64,000 nt of DNA, taken from Tulasnella sp. 424. Lineage: Eukaryota; Basidiomycota; Agaricomycetes; Cantharellales; Tulasnellaceae. The notes beneath the pieces were generated by a model. The model saw nothing but the letters and a program-made list of their open reading frames with translations. It had not been told where the DNA came from and did no database searches. The DNA lies in the NCBI GenBank assembly GCA_019633425.1, contig WSUB01000005.1, forward strand, positions 1-64,000, read 5' to 3'. Both the position numbers and the translations under genes were made by a program. This document shows, piece after piece, positions 1 to 11,229 of this stretch. Numbering within the stretch: the stretch's first letter is position 1; each line of letters begins with the position of its first letter.

Positions 1-600
1 GAGGATAATAGAGTATACCAAATCGCATATAGCGAATACGATGGAGGTGAAGAGGAGACGCACGACACTGTGCAACAGGAGAGGGGTGAAAATAGAAACA
101 GAGGAGGTGGCAGCCTTGTTGCAATAGGAGGCAGTCATGATGTCTACCCCCCTTGTTCAAAAGACACTTGCTTGCTCTCAAAATGGACAGTCACACCACG
201 TTTGCGTGCCAAGGGTTAGGAGAGCAGATAGATTACAGAGGTTTGCACCAGTATTTCACCCTCAGAAAGCTAGACAAAAAATGATTAGTCTTGTTATTTC
301 AAGGTGCATTATTGTGCCCTCTCCAGCACAGCAATGCAAATGCCTCTGTACCTCCTTGGGTGTAGCTCACTCTTGGTGATGGTGTTAGTTGTTCTTGCAC
401 TCTTCCCAATGCCTCTGCTCATCCTCCTTTTGCTCTTCTCTTTGCTCATCTTACTTCACCCATTCTCTCTGCACATCCCGCTTTGGTTCATAGCTTAGAC
501 TTGGTCCCCTCCTTGTCTCCATGGTCTTTGTGCATTGTGTTTGTCTCCTTTGCATTGGGATTGGTTTGTTTGTTCATTGGTATGTAGACTGGGGATAGAT
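1..600. other. Gene-free, repeat-like leading segment
   Basis: No convincing coding exon is seen on either strand; open frames are short and of low complexity. The minus strand here would lie downstream of the copia fragment at 620-1290, so it may hold the degraded 3' end of that element. I could not recognise an LTR or its TG...CA ends. Confidence 0.4.
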
Positions 601-619
601 GGAGGGGGGTCTCCTCATC

Positions 620-1290
620 GACTAAGACTCCCCTTCACCTGTCCATCCCCAGTCCATCCCCTCAGCAACTGCATCCTGCTGTGGTGTACAGCGTCCTTGA
701 GTACTTGGATTGTGGACTGGTTGTTGACAAGGAGAGGAGAGGAAGAGGGAAGGTGTATCTAATCTTCTGCAACAGCTCAGGCAGCGACTTGATCTCAGTA
801 CCAGTAAAGCTTGCACCATAGAACTCTGCCTCTGTGGGCGACTTACCTGTAGCTTGCTTGCCCAGCTGACTTCTCCAGTTCCAAAGCAAGCCAGCTTGCT
901 GACAGTGTAGGCAATATCTGGATGAGTAGCAACAGCAAGGTAGTTCAGTGCACCCTGCAACATTGAGATAAGGCACCCCCTTTATCTCAGCTTGGTCCTC
1001 TGGTATGCTAGGGACACATCTCCTTGGTGAGCTTGAGGCCTGTTCTATGGGAGTGGAGACTGGAGTGCAATTGGACATGTGGAAGCGCTCCAGGAGGTCA
1101 ATGATGTATTGTATTGGGAGAGGGAGAGGGAGTACTCAGAGCGGTCATAAGTGATGTGGACCCCAAGGAGGAAGCTGGTGGGGCCAAGGTTGCGGATCTT
1201 GAAGGCTTGACTGCTGGAAGATCTATCCAGAGAATATGCCACAGCAAAGGCAGCAGCATCAGCTCAGCAGACCACTGCCCAAGAACCCAG
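620..1290 (-). mobile_element. Degenerate Ty1/copia-type pol fragment (end of reverse transcriptase plus RNase H)
   Basis: Three overlapping minus-strand frames carry pieces typical of copia polyproteins. First comes the late reverse transcriptase segment, with FKIRNLGPTSFLLGVHI followed by SLSLSQ (about 1205-1130). Next are CTPVSTPIE and IKGVPYLN, then the linker ALNYLAVATHPDIAYTVSKLA (about 950-895). Finally there are RNase H pieces SPTEAEFYGASF (about 845-810) and, in another frame, NNQSTIQVLKDAVHHSRMQ (about 730-675). Order and spacing match copia elements, but the frame shifts at least twice. About 100 residues that normally lie between the PDIAY block and the SWxSKLQ block are missing, so this is a deleted, dead copy. 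No gag, protease or integrase is visible. Confidence 0.8.
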
Positions 1291-1299
1291 CTCCAGTGA

Positions 1300-2230
1300 C
1301 AAAGAAACTGGCCAACAATCTGCCATGATGGCAGGTCCAGCTCCCCTTTTCACCATCCACCAACACTACCACCATTAGGCTCCATGTCAGGATCTGGGAA
1401 CTGCAATCCACAGCAGTAGGTACCCTTGCTGTATTTGGCTTTCTTGAAGCCTGGACAACCTCTTGAAATGTTTTATGAATGGTTGTATAGACAAGATGGT
1501 TGGGAAACTGTGAAATAAATGAAAACAGCACCTCTATATTTTCAGGACCCTAGCTAGTACTGTCATTGTCACACTCCCAAAACATGGAGGCTCCAGGTGA
1601 GATTGGAGGAAAGATTACGCATACTTGAGGTAGGGTTCACATAAAAATTCAGATGTTCAGTTCTGGCAATCTCAGGTGCAAACAGCTGTAAACAATGTAG
1701 AAATTGTGGAGGAGGTTAGGGCTAAGAGAACACAGGAATTAAGTGATCCTGTGTCCAAGGTTGGCAAGATGGACCTAGTCATGTTAAAGATTTGTACACT
1801 GTTTGACCTTTGCTGACTTGCATTGTGAAAACTTCAGAGCTGTGGTGAAACCATTTCCAAAACTTACCTGATCCCTCTGAGTTAGTGAGAAGTCTCAGAT
1901 GAGGCAGACTACATTGACAGCATACTTAGTTAGCTATGTAGATGCAAGAATCATGGGATGGATTTACACCTATTATCAATCTGTGTGACACCACCTAGTG
2001 AGAATGCATATGCCTTACAAATATCTGCCAGTGCTGATGACCTCTGACCATGCCTTACAGGGCCTCATGGTCAATAAATCAGACTGGTAACAGACCGGTA
2101 ATATACATTGCAGCTTATGCAGTTACTAGTATCACCATCACAGACCAACCCTCCTCAAAAAGCAGAAATCCACAACATTAACACAGCCAGCTTAAGTGGA
2201 GTTAGCTTGTCTCTTTTTCTTGTACAGTCA
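1300..2230. other. Intergenic, no gene recognised
   Basis: AT-richer sequence with stops in all frames. The part near 1300-1550 may contain more eroded transposon sequence upstream of the copia reverse-transcriptase remnant, but no motif can be named. Confidence 0.4.
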
Positions 2231-2234
2231 TCCA

Positions 2235-2270
2235 CCACTCCTTGATGCACCCCCACTCCTTGACACACCC
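2235..2270. repeat. Two adjoining 18-bp near-identical units (left end of inverted-repeat element)
   Basis: Positions 2235-2252 and 2253-2270 are consecutive 18-bp units reading CCACTCCTTGATGCACCC and CCACTCCTTGACACACCC, differing at two positions. The second unit is the exact reverse complement of 2918-2935. Confidence 0.75.
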
Positions 2271-2935
2271 CCTTACTTCTCACCTAATTCCCCACCGATT
2301 ACCACAAAATTTTGGCAAAAGGTAGCAGCATACAACTAAAAAATGAGGTTAAGTTTTTCTGGCACAGTTACTAGTAAATTAGGTACTGTGGTCAAACAAG
2401 CCCAAAGTGAGCGTGAAATTCACCAACACCTTAAGCTCTTTCACTCACCACACCCTGAGATCAAGGTTGCTACACTTGGAAACACATCCAGCACTAAATG
2501 GTATAAGGGAATAACTAAATACTTGATTGCAGTGTAGTATTGAGTGTAATAGAACGCGTTCTGTGGCGGATTTCATGAAAAAACCCACCTTCTCATACCC
2601 TCCATCAACTCCCTCTTTTGCAACCCATAACTCCCTTATATAATGGCCAGAAGAGCAAAATCAAATGCCCGCAAAAAGATAGAAACCTGAAAGGCTAAGC
2701 ACAGGGACAAGAAACAGGCCATTGATGCATACCAGAGGGAGAAAGAGGCAGGGGGAAGCAAGGGGCGCATCAATTCAAGACTTTGCTTGGGCCCAGTTCT
2801 CAGACGATACAGCACCAGGCTAAGGGCGGATGAGCTATTGAGGACTTTAATAAGTCCAAAAGGGCATGATCTGGTCCAGAGGCTCTTGGAAAAACATCGG
2901 AAATGCCTCATAGAGGTGGGTGTGTCAAGGAGTGG
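2253..2935 (+). mobile_element. Putative small DNA-transposon or MITE-like remnant with 18-bp terminal inverted repeats
   Basis: A perfect 18-bp inverted repeat (2253-2270 against 2918-2935) bounds about 680 bp. Inside, on the plus strand from 2643, a lysine/arginine-rich reading frame begins MARRAKSNARKK and continues to about 2945 with one in-frame stop after roughly 15 codons. A TATATA-like run precedes its ATG. The basic, charged N-terminus would suit a DNA-binding transposase head, but no DDE catalytic motif is present and the product is truncated. I infer a non-autonomous or decayed DNA transposon; the family cannot be named from this sequence. Confidence 0.45.
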
Positions 2936-2939
2936 AGGT

Positions 2940-4540
2940 GTGTAAGAAATCCCCTTTTTTCTGTTTTAGCACCACACACTCAATTCCACCTCAATTCCTT
3001 AGATATTTGGGGGATATGTAGATAAGGTATATGTAAACCTATGTGTAAAATTTTGTGGCTCTATCGCACAACACTGTAGAGAAACATGCAGAACCACTTA
3101 GCTGCAGAGTGGTGTCTGACTGTATCTTCAGCTCATTTCTCCCATGGTCTGATATCCAACAACTTCATTCTTTGTATACATCCTGATCACTCGGCACCTC
3201 AGCCCTGCAAGCAAGGAACAGCAAGAGCACAGTGAGGGCTGCCCCTTTTTTTTTCTAAGTCCCATTTCAACAGAGTAGAAAGGTGTAAACAAAGTTGAGC
3301 CCAAATGAATAGAGTCCAACCAGCATATATATGCACATGGTCCAAGTTCAAACTTCATCTTTTCATTCCCTATCCCCTCTCACCCTCTCCCACTTCCTCT
3401 CACTAAACACTATCTTATACATTATACAGTGAGGTCTACTCAATCTAAGTGAGTAATTATCTGCTAATAGCCTAATCCTTACATATGCATTGTACTAGGA
3501 CACTCATATGGCTTATGCATAATAAGACGATGCAGCAGTAAGTTCACTCATGGCTCCTCTTCAATGTGAAGCCTAACTGATATCTCATAGCCCAAGTGGA
3601 ACTGCTCTTGATAGAAAATATATAATGACTTTCCTTCTATTTGGAGCGTGTTATCGGAATCAACAAAAGTGAGTAGTCAAAACTAGGGTATTGACTGTCA
3701 CTAGTTCAGCTAGTGGATGCTGATCAGAATTCTGCCAGATCTATATTACCTGTAATTCTGACAGAGCTGAGGAGTTTGCTAATGCGTAGCCTGCTTGCTA
3801 AGCACTTGTAAGAAATTAAAATGGGACATTGGTCTTAGGGATCTTATAGGTCTGATGAGCACTGACCAATTGCTGTTCAGGTCAGATAAAGATAGCCGTG
3901 TCCGGGATGATGATTGAGATGCACACCTTAAGATTGACCCCACACCAGACTGAGATTCACGTGATTCTGTTAAGCATTTCCCTCAATATGCATGAGAGCC
4001 AGTGTCCAGTGTGGTCATGCTTATTCAGGGGTCCAACTGGGCTTTCAAGCCCAGTGCAAAAAGCCAAATTTTGGGGGGACACACCTGTGGGGTATCCATA
4101 GTTAAAATATTGTCTAAAACTATTTCCAAGGGTGCAGATGGCATCAGTTTTCTCCTGATGCCCTCTGAGCCCCGACGCATGTAGCGGTCTGAGGTGAATT
4201 TTTGGTCGGAGCACATGGGTGTTGTTGTTGCATAATGCATTGGCATTGCTGGGGTCGTTGTTGCCGGTGCTTTTGCGTGTTAGCCCTTGCCCAAGGCTTA
4301 AGGCAAAGGAGGGGGGAAGGGTAAGTGGTGCTCATGAATCGAATGATGTTTTTCGTTCTCACCTTCTGAATTACTGACGAATGTCAGAGTTTCGAACGGA
4401 TCCGTGACTCGTGAGGGAGAATTGGGTTAGCTCTATGCCCCAGTTTTCTTCACCTAGAGCCCCTCTTTGTGTCCTATCATACTCGCAAGAAACACACAAT
4501 ATCTCATTCTTACTTTTAGCTAATCTCTTTTCTCATCCAC
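2940..4540. other. Intergenic, no gene recognised
   Basis: Only short overlapping frames without recognisable motifs. Composition is AT-richer than the gene block that follows. No tRNA, repeat array or known element was identified. Confidence 0.4.
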
Positions 4541-4998
4541 GTTGCAAACAATAATCCTTGTCCAGCAGTTGCACCCGTCCTCGAGCGACTCGGACTTTAT
4601 CAGCTCGTGTCTTCAAGCCTCCAAGTCTATTATGTCCCTCTTTCTCTTTGTATCCACCCTACTATATCGCCCCCGCTACACAGCAATGCCACCGCCCACA
4701 GCGAGCCCTTTTGGTAGCATCTCTCGTCCTCTCTCGATTGGCTGTCCGGACGTTGTCGATAAATTAAGTCGGAGAGAGTCGGTTTTCATCTTGATCTAAG
4801 CCGACGGTGACCTTGATTTGAATAGTTATTAATGTTAACTGAATCTGTGCCCGTCACCTCCAAGAGCGCGCTGGGGTGAGGTGCCCCTCGTGCCATAGGT
4901 TGTGGCGTGGCAACTTGGTCAGGTACCGTTTGACCCAAATATCGCGCCAGTTTCGTCTCCAACCTTGGATATCGTTCTGCAAAACACCTACAACGCCA
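4541..4998 (+). promoter_or_regulatory. Upstream region of the sphingolipid desaturase gene
   Basis: Pyrimidine-rich stretches (for example around 4620-4690) and no supported exon. It lies directly 5' of the start codon at 4999 and presumably carries the promoter and 5' UTR. No clear TATA box is seen at a convincing distance. Confidence 0.4.
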
Positions 4999-6489
4999 AT
5001 GACAGGTAAGCATAGGCAACAAATGAACGGGGGATATTAGCTGAAGATATTGGGTCGCTGGCAGACTTCTCACTGTACGGCGGTGCCGAGACTGTTTCGC
5101 CACCTCATCCTCCCCGTCGAACACGGGCGGTCAACCCCAACGTTCCAGAGCCCACTCGCGTGCCTTTGGATACAAATGACTTCCTTTGGTTGATGACTGA
5201 AGAACCTCATCGGTCTCGTCGGGCAGCTCTCTTAAAGGCCCACCCTGAGGTTTGTTAGCTCACTTGGCTCACCGAATTGGTTGGGGCTTAAGAAGCATTT
5301 TTTCCTAAGGTCACGAAGCTTATGGGCCACGAACCGTTGACGAAGTATATTGTCGGCGCCGTCGTTGCCATCCAGATTGCAGCTTTGTGGCTACTCCGAC
5401 GCTCACACCCTCTGTCCTTTACGTTTATCTTCGTCGCATACGCTGTGGGGGGCACAGCAAATCACAATCTATTCCTCGCGATACACGAAATAACACACAA
5501 CCTAGCATTTAAAAGCATCGCTGCAAATAAGTGGCTTGCAATCTTCGCCAATTTGCCAATCGGTATCCCATATGCAGCCACGTTCAAGGTGAGCAGGGCA
5601 ATCTACGCCCTTATTACCACCCGGTCTTAACGATAAGTCCCTAGAAATATCACATCGATCATCATAAACAAATGGGTGAAGATGGCGTTGACACCGACCT
5701 GCCAACAAGTCTCGAGTTGGCGTTGCTGCGGAATGTGGCAGGAAAGGCATTTTTCTGGTATACCATTCCATATTCTCTCCTTTCTATCCGCTAATTTCTT
5801 TGGTGGACCTCAGCACCTTTCAAATTCTCTTCTACGCTCTGAGACCAGGATTCGTGAAATCCCAACAAATTACATCATGGCACATCAAAAACGTCTTGGT
5901 CCAGCTCCTTTTTGATTACCTCGTCGTGGTCTACGCTGGTCATCGGGCACTTATATACCTTATTCTTTCGTCTTTCTTTGCGGGGAGCCTCCACCCTTGC
6001 GCCGGACATTTCATCGCAGAACACTACCTCTGGGATGGACTCGATCAGGAGACGTACAGTTACTACGGGCCACTGAATCTTCTGGCCTACAACGTGAGTT
6101 TGCTGTCACGAATTCCCAGAGGGATATTTAGGCTAATGGTCGCACAGGTTGGATATCACAACGAACATCACGATTTTCCTTCGATTCCATGGACCCGGCT
6201 TCCCGCGCTCAAAGCCATTGCTCCGGAGTTCTACGACACCCTGCCGTCACATCCCTCCTGGCCGCTGGTCATATGGAATTTTATTTTTGACCCAGCGGCT
6301 GGATTGCACGCCAGAGTTAAACGCTTGACAGCGGAGTTGAGACGTTCGTCAAACATGCATTCAGCGATAAGTACCCATGGGTCGGAGACGGAAGGGATTT
6401 TATCATCGAAGTCAGAAACAGGTTCAAGCCGGTCGCTCTCTCCTTCGACAGACACGGACGATACTGTCTCCCGAACAAAGCAGGAATAG
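4999..6489 (+). CDS. DES1: Sphingolipid delta-4 desaturase (DES1-like)
   Basis: Introduces the delta-4 double bond into the sphingoid base of dihydroceramide in the endoplasmic reticulum membrane. I read six exons: a 7-nt first exon with the ATG (4999-5005), then 5074-5249, 5310-5588, 5645-5757, 5814-6093 and 6148-6489, giving 398 residues. The N-terminal region has DFLWLMTEEPHRSRR and TKLMGHEPLTKY, both family hallmarks. The three histidine boxes of membrane di-iron desaturases are present: HEITH, HIDHH and NEHHDF. Hydrophobic segments lie between them. The C-terminal tail of about 60 residues is Ser/Thr-rich and not part of the fold. Its 3' end faces the deubiquitinase gene with only about 53 bp between stop codons. 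Confidence 0.95.
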
Positions 6490-6542
6490 TGCTTTACTAT
6501 CGTTTTAGAGCTATACAAGCATTGTGGATGGATTTTTCATAT

Positions 6543-9306
6543 CTAGATGCGCTGATAGAAACATATATATGCCTTCCCCCGCATTGCCTCCTCGCGACTA
6601 CACTGTCGAACCGAAGTGTCGCTTACGAAATACCAAGACCGGTCATCCTGAGTCGCAGCACGCTTATCAGGGGTAGATGGCTGTCCTGGGGCGGCGGCAT
6701 AGGCGATGTAATGCCCCCCAAGCTCAAGATAAGGAAGTTAGGATGAGTTTGCCAAACGAACGCTGGTCCAAAGTCAACCTCACCATATTCCCGAGGTGTA
6801 CGACAACCGCGTACAGCCTATAGAGAACTCTCCTACGACTAGGCTCCTGAGGCGAATGGTGGTGGTTTTCATTGGCATTTCCAAGTCCATAATCCGCTTT
6901 TCTAGGGGCAAGGAACTCGGTCATATCCAAGACCTCGGGATAGTCGACATAATCGTCAATTTTCCTGAGATTGCCGAAAATTGCCATGTGCGACTTGGTA
7001 ATTTGCTGGAATCGCTTAAGATGAATAACCAGAATAGCAGGTGGGTCGGCTATGAGGTATCGTTTCAAGGCCCTTGTCCGCACAGTTTGAGCGCTTTCAG
7101 AAGCGGCTTGTCCGTTCTCGATATCTGGAGCCGTTCTCCGGTCGGTCGAGGTACCGGAGCGGGTGAATTCTTCGTTCATTGCTGTACTGTCAAAACTCCG
7201 TCGTCAGCCTTAAATTTTGGGAAATGAGGACAAGCTTCTCCTGCCTTGGCCCACGGCGACCGAGGTCTCCCTCGTCGGTCTTCTTTGATCCCGACTCAAG
7301 ATTTTCCTGATAAAGTTGCTTTGCTACCCGGGAACTATCGAGACTTGGCGTCGCTGTTCTTTCCTTGGGAGAGTCTGATGCAACCAAGGATGCGGATACC
7401 TCGCTGCCCCCATCCGAGCCCGCCATCGGGCGCCCAACTTTATCGGAACCTTGGACAGAGTGACGTTTCCTGCGTTGAGACTCCTCCCAGCAGCGCTTGC
7501 AAGCAAAGGCGTTTTCCCCCTCAAGGATATCCACTGAAGTGAATCTTCTAAGACCATCGACTATGTCTGAGCCACTGCTCGACCACCTACTAAAGCCAGA
7601 GGCCAGTAGAGTGGGATCCAGAGACGAGTTGCTTGAGGAGCCGGTAGGTTGTTTGTGGCGGTCCGCAGGGAGGGCCGTTTTGAAAACGGCCTCGATGAAA
7701 GCTTCCCTCCGGTCGCGACTTGTGTGTCTGGCCCAATTCTCAGCCGAATCCCTGTTTTCTGAGAGCCGCGAGCTGTCCCCAACGTCTTCAACAGGCGTGA
7801 CAGTGTTATCGGCACTGATTGGTCTCAATGATGTTCGCAATAAGTCCCGACCACGAAGGGGCTCAGGACCTGGTGAGACGGGGCCATCTGGCGGTATTTC
7901 TGGGACCAATAATGCCAGAGTATTAACAAGTAATACTTCGTTTCCTCGAGACAGTAGCCAAGTCCGACGAACCTTGTAGCAGACTGTGCGTGGAGCTTCG
8001 GGACGAGAGTTGGCTCTCCCCGCTCTCGATATTTGCAAACTCTATACTTCGTCGCTTTGGGTCATCTGTAACGTCATGGGGGTGAAGGTCTCCCACGAAT
8101 GGACTTCCCGGAGGAACCGATTGGGAGCGAGGTGTTTCGACGTGATGGACATGGATTGCAGGAAGGGGGGTTGGAGCCAGCAAGTTTCTCCCTTCCTTAG
8201 CGGACAACGGATTTGAGCCAGTGGGTGAGGGGGAGGGTCGAGTCGCTTTTGACGGTACTTTCACAAATTTTTGAACGAACTGGACGAGCAAGTCTCGCTA
8301 TAAAGGGTAAGCCATCCCGTCAGGTTTTCTGGTGTAAACAGCGAAATAATAGTAAAATAAGTAATAGCCCACCTTTCTAGCCTTTTCATCGGGTTTGAGT
8401 GATAGAGAAAGATCCATGAAAGTTTCGTCCGTTGAGCTGAGTTGCCGACATCCTTCACATAAGATAAAGCTCGTGAGCTCTCCTCCAAAAACCATCTCAA
8501 CGAACGAGTGGAATTTTGTTTGGTTAGACGTATTATGAGCTGGGTCTTTTGACGGGTGTGTTCCATGTCCACTTGCTTGGCTTTGCCGCTTGAACTCCTT
8601 GCGTGGGCAGTGCTAGTGGATAAGTGGTCCAGTTTCTAATGAGACAACACGGCTCTCACATCCTTTTCTTCCATATCCATCGCATCTAGAAGCTGCCTCA
8701 ATAGTTCGTGCGCGTCTTGCTGTCGAAACTATATGAAGACATCAATCTCTGCCTCTTTTCTGGAAGAACTGGGGCACCAACATCTAGATACTGGCCATGT
8801 TTAGTTCCTAATATTTTGAGAAGATCTCTGAGGAAACTTTTAGCGCTGGTGGAAGGGAAAACTCGTCCGGAGGATTTAACCTTGGGCTAAGAGGGAAGTT
8901 CGACCTCGTATCCCTTCGTTCGTATGCAGCTTCCATAAACGATATGAACTCCATGCAAAGGGGCATGCGCGCCACAGAGTCGTGAAATTCTGCTGGATTT
9001 CGTCTACTTTCCATGGCAAGACTGCGTTCTGGCGCGATCTGACCAGAGAGTGGGAGAGGTTGCTCCGAGGTGGGTAACTGCCGTCCATGGATGATGATAT
9101 ATTCGAGTAGAGACGTAGCAATCAACTATACGACCATAAACGTTCTATTAGCAACCGCGCTACGAGCTATCTACAGGCAAGAACCGCACGGCCTGCAAAG
9201 TGGAATTGAAGAAGCAAGTGTTGGTTTGATTGACGAGCCCCGGCGGCAACAATGGGGTTGGTAATTCTCCAGAAACTGATTTCATCTTCCCGGTCAAACC
9301 AGTCAT
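6543..9306 (-). CDS. Ubiquitin carboxyl-terminal hydrolase (USP family, USP16/45-like)
   Basis: Cysteine protease that removes ubiquitin from proteins. The Cys box reads GLVNQTNTCFFNSTLQA (about 9243-9190). It is followed by a QQDAHELL box, the FGGELTSFILCEGCRQLSS and LDLSL-type block (here MDLSLSLKPDE), the YLIADPPAILVIHLKRF block, and after the last intron the His box GGHYIAY and a WYFVSDTSVRQ...KAYICFYQRI end. Stop is at 6543-6545. A poorly conserved Ser-rich insert (roughly 7300-8250) separates the catalytic halves. At least seven introns are needed. The 5' end is uncertain: 9306 is the first in-frame ATG. An open frame continues upstream across a clean intron into a hydrophobic stretch (around 9430-9500) without an in-frame ATG, so an N-terminal membrane anchor may be missing from this model. 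Confidence 0.85.
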
Positions 9307-9583
9307 CGGATAGGCGAGTTGTTTTGCGTGAGTCGTGCTCAGAAACAGCGTGGGCGAGAAACTGGGGGGAGAGAGTGTGAGAGAACCGAGTCGGTTTAAC
9401 CACAGCGGGTAAGAGGCCTCCGGTTCTTACAGAACCGTGTGAACCGCGAACGACCCAAAAAGCACCACCAAGCCAGTGTCGTAAAAGACGTTCCATGAAC
9501 TGATGGCACACAAATCTTTAAGGATCGCGTAAGTTCTTCATCAGCTTTGAATACTGCTCATTGAGGCTGTCTCGCGACGAAGC

Positions 9584-11161
9584 ATGGTTTCGGACTTTTT
9601 CCATCCGGTGGTTGGAGGCGTGGAGAACCACATTTACACACTCAGCGCTCATCTTGTCAAGCTGGGACACACGGTATGCTACAAATCTGCTAGAATCCCG
9701 CCTACGTCTGACACCTGTCAAGGTTGTCATCATCTCCCACTCTCACCACCCGGATCGCACAGGTATCCGTCACCTAGCCCCAGGCATCAAAACATACCAC
9801 ATCCCGTTTGTTCCGATTGCGTCTTCGGCAACTCTCCCGAACTTTTTCACGTTCTTGCCTTATCTAAGAAACATCTTGCTTCGCGAGCGGATTCAACTCG
9901 TTCACGGACATGCGAGTTTATCTTCTCTAGCCCAGGAAGCGATCTTGCACGCACACCTCTTGGGTATTAAAACAGTTTTCACGGATCACAGCCTATTTGG
10001 ATTTGACGACGCCGCCACAATCCTAACGAATAAACTTCTAGTTGGAGCCCTTCGGAATGTGGACGCGGTTATTTGCGTATCCAATACTGGGTAAGTCGTC
10101 ACCAACGGCTCAGCCTGGAGCAGCTACCCCATTCCTTTGGAACTTAGGCGTGAAAACACGGTCCTTCGTGCTCATCTTTCCCTACGCGCCGAGTCTCACA
10201 TCTATGTGATTCCCAACGCGGTCATACCGGAACAATTCACTCCAACAACACCGTTTAGTCCTGCAGGATCTGAAATCACCATTGTTGTTGTCTCTCGTCT
10301 TGCCTACCGGAAGGGAATGGACCTCCTCGTTGCCACAGCACCTAGAGTTTGTCGCATGTTCCCCAACGTTCGCTTCCTTATCGGTATGTCTAGACTTTCC
10401 CCAATGAACTAAGATTGCCTCATTTAATTCCAGGGGGGTGTCTCTTGTAGGTGGTAACGGACCGAAGTTGGTGGAAATCCTTCAAATGCGCGAAAAACAT
10501 AACCTACAGGATCAAATCGCTCTACTGGGACCTGTGAAACATCGCGATGTGCATGGTGTACTTGCGCAGGGAGCTATTTACTTGAACACGTCGCTAACAG
10601 AGTCGTTTGGCATTGGGCTGTTGGAGGCAGCCTGTGCCGGCCTCTATGTAGTCAGCACACGCGTTGGCGGGGTCCCGGAAGTCCTTCCAGAGAATATGGT
10701 TTCGTTCGCAAGTCCCGACGAAGATGGTTAGTGCATCCGGTTCTATACCCTCGCAGACTACTCTGAAGTGATTCAGATCTTCTCCGGGCTCTCGCTGAGG
10801 CGATAAACATTGTGTCATCGGGGAAACACAACCGATGGGAGGCTCATGCAAGGGTCAGAGAAATGTATACTTGGGAAAATGTGGCTTCAAGGACCGCACA
10901 GGTATACGAACACACTCTCGCCGCAAGACCTGGAGAACTGTGGGAGCGATTTCAGAGGTCAGTAACAGCGCAGGAGTGGAAGCAGACAAGCTGAATCCGT
11001 TTCGCAATAACAGCACTCTTGAGATAGGACCTATCGCAGGATGGATATATTCTATTATTCTAGCTGTTGACTGCATGTTTTTTTATCTTCTGGATGTGGT
11101 CATGCCCCGAAGTGCTGTTGATTTTAGTTTACCCGAGGTGCCAAACATTAGCAAACAGTAG
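9584..11161 (+). CDS. PIGA: Phosphatidylinositol N-acetylglucosaminyltransferase catalytic subunit (PIG-A/GPI3)
   Basis: Transfers GlcNAc from UDP-GlcNAc to phosphatidylinositol, the first step of GPI-anchor synthesis, on the cytosolic face of the ER. It starts MVSDFFHPVVGGVENHIY, the classic PIG-A N-terminus of a GT4 glycosyltransferase. Further blocks are HGHASLSSLAQEA, FTDHSLFGF, VICVSNTG, the RLAYRKGMDLL motif, GGNGPK, LGPVKHRDVHGVL and the donor-binding SFGIGLLEAACAGL. The last exon (from 11014) encodes the C-terminal membrane anchor GWIYSIILAVDCMFFYLLDVV. Several short introns interrupt it. The length (about 430 residues) fits the family. A TGA just upstream in frame confirms the start. 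It is divergent from the deubiquitinase gene, about 280 bp apart. Confidence 0.95.
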
Positions 11162-11229
11162 GTTTAGACCATCATATTTTTTACCCCTACCTAAACAACT
11201 TCTGGTCTCGTGCAACAATAAATCGCCCG

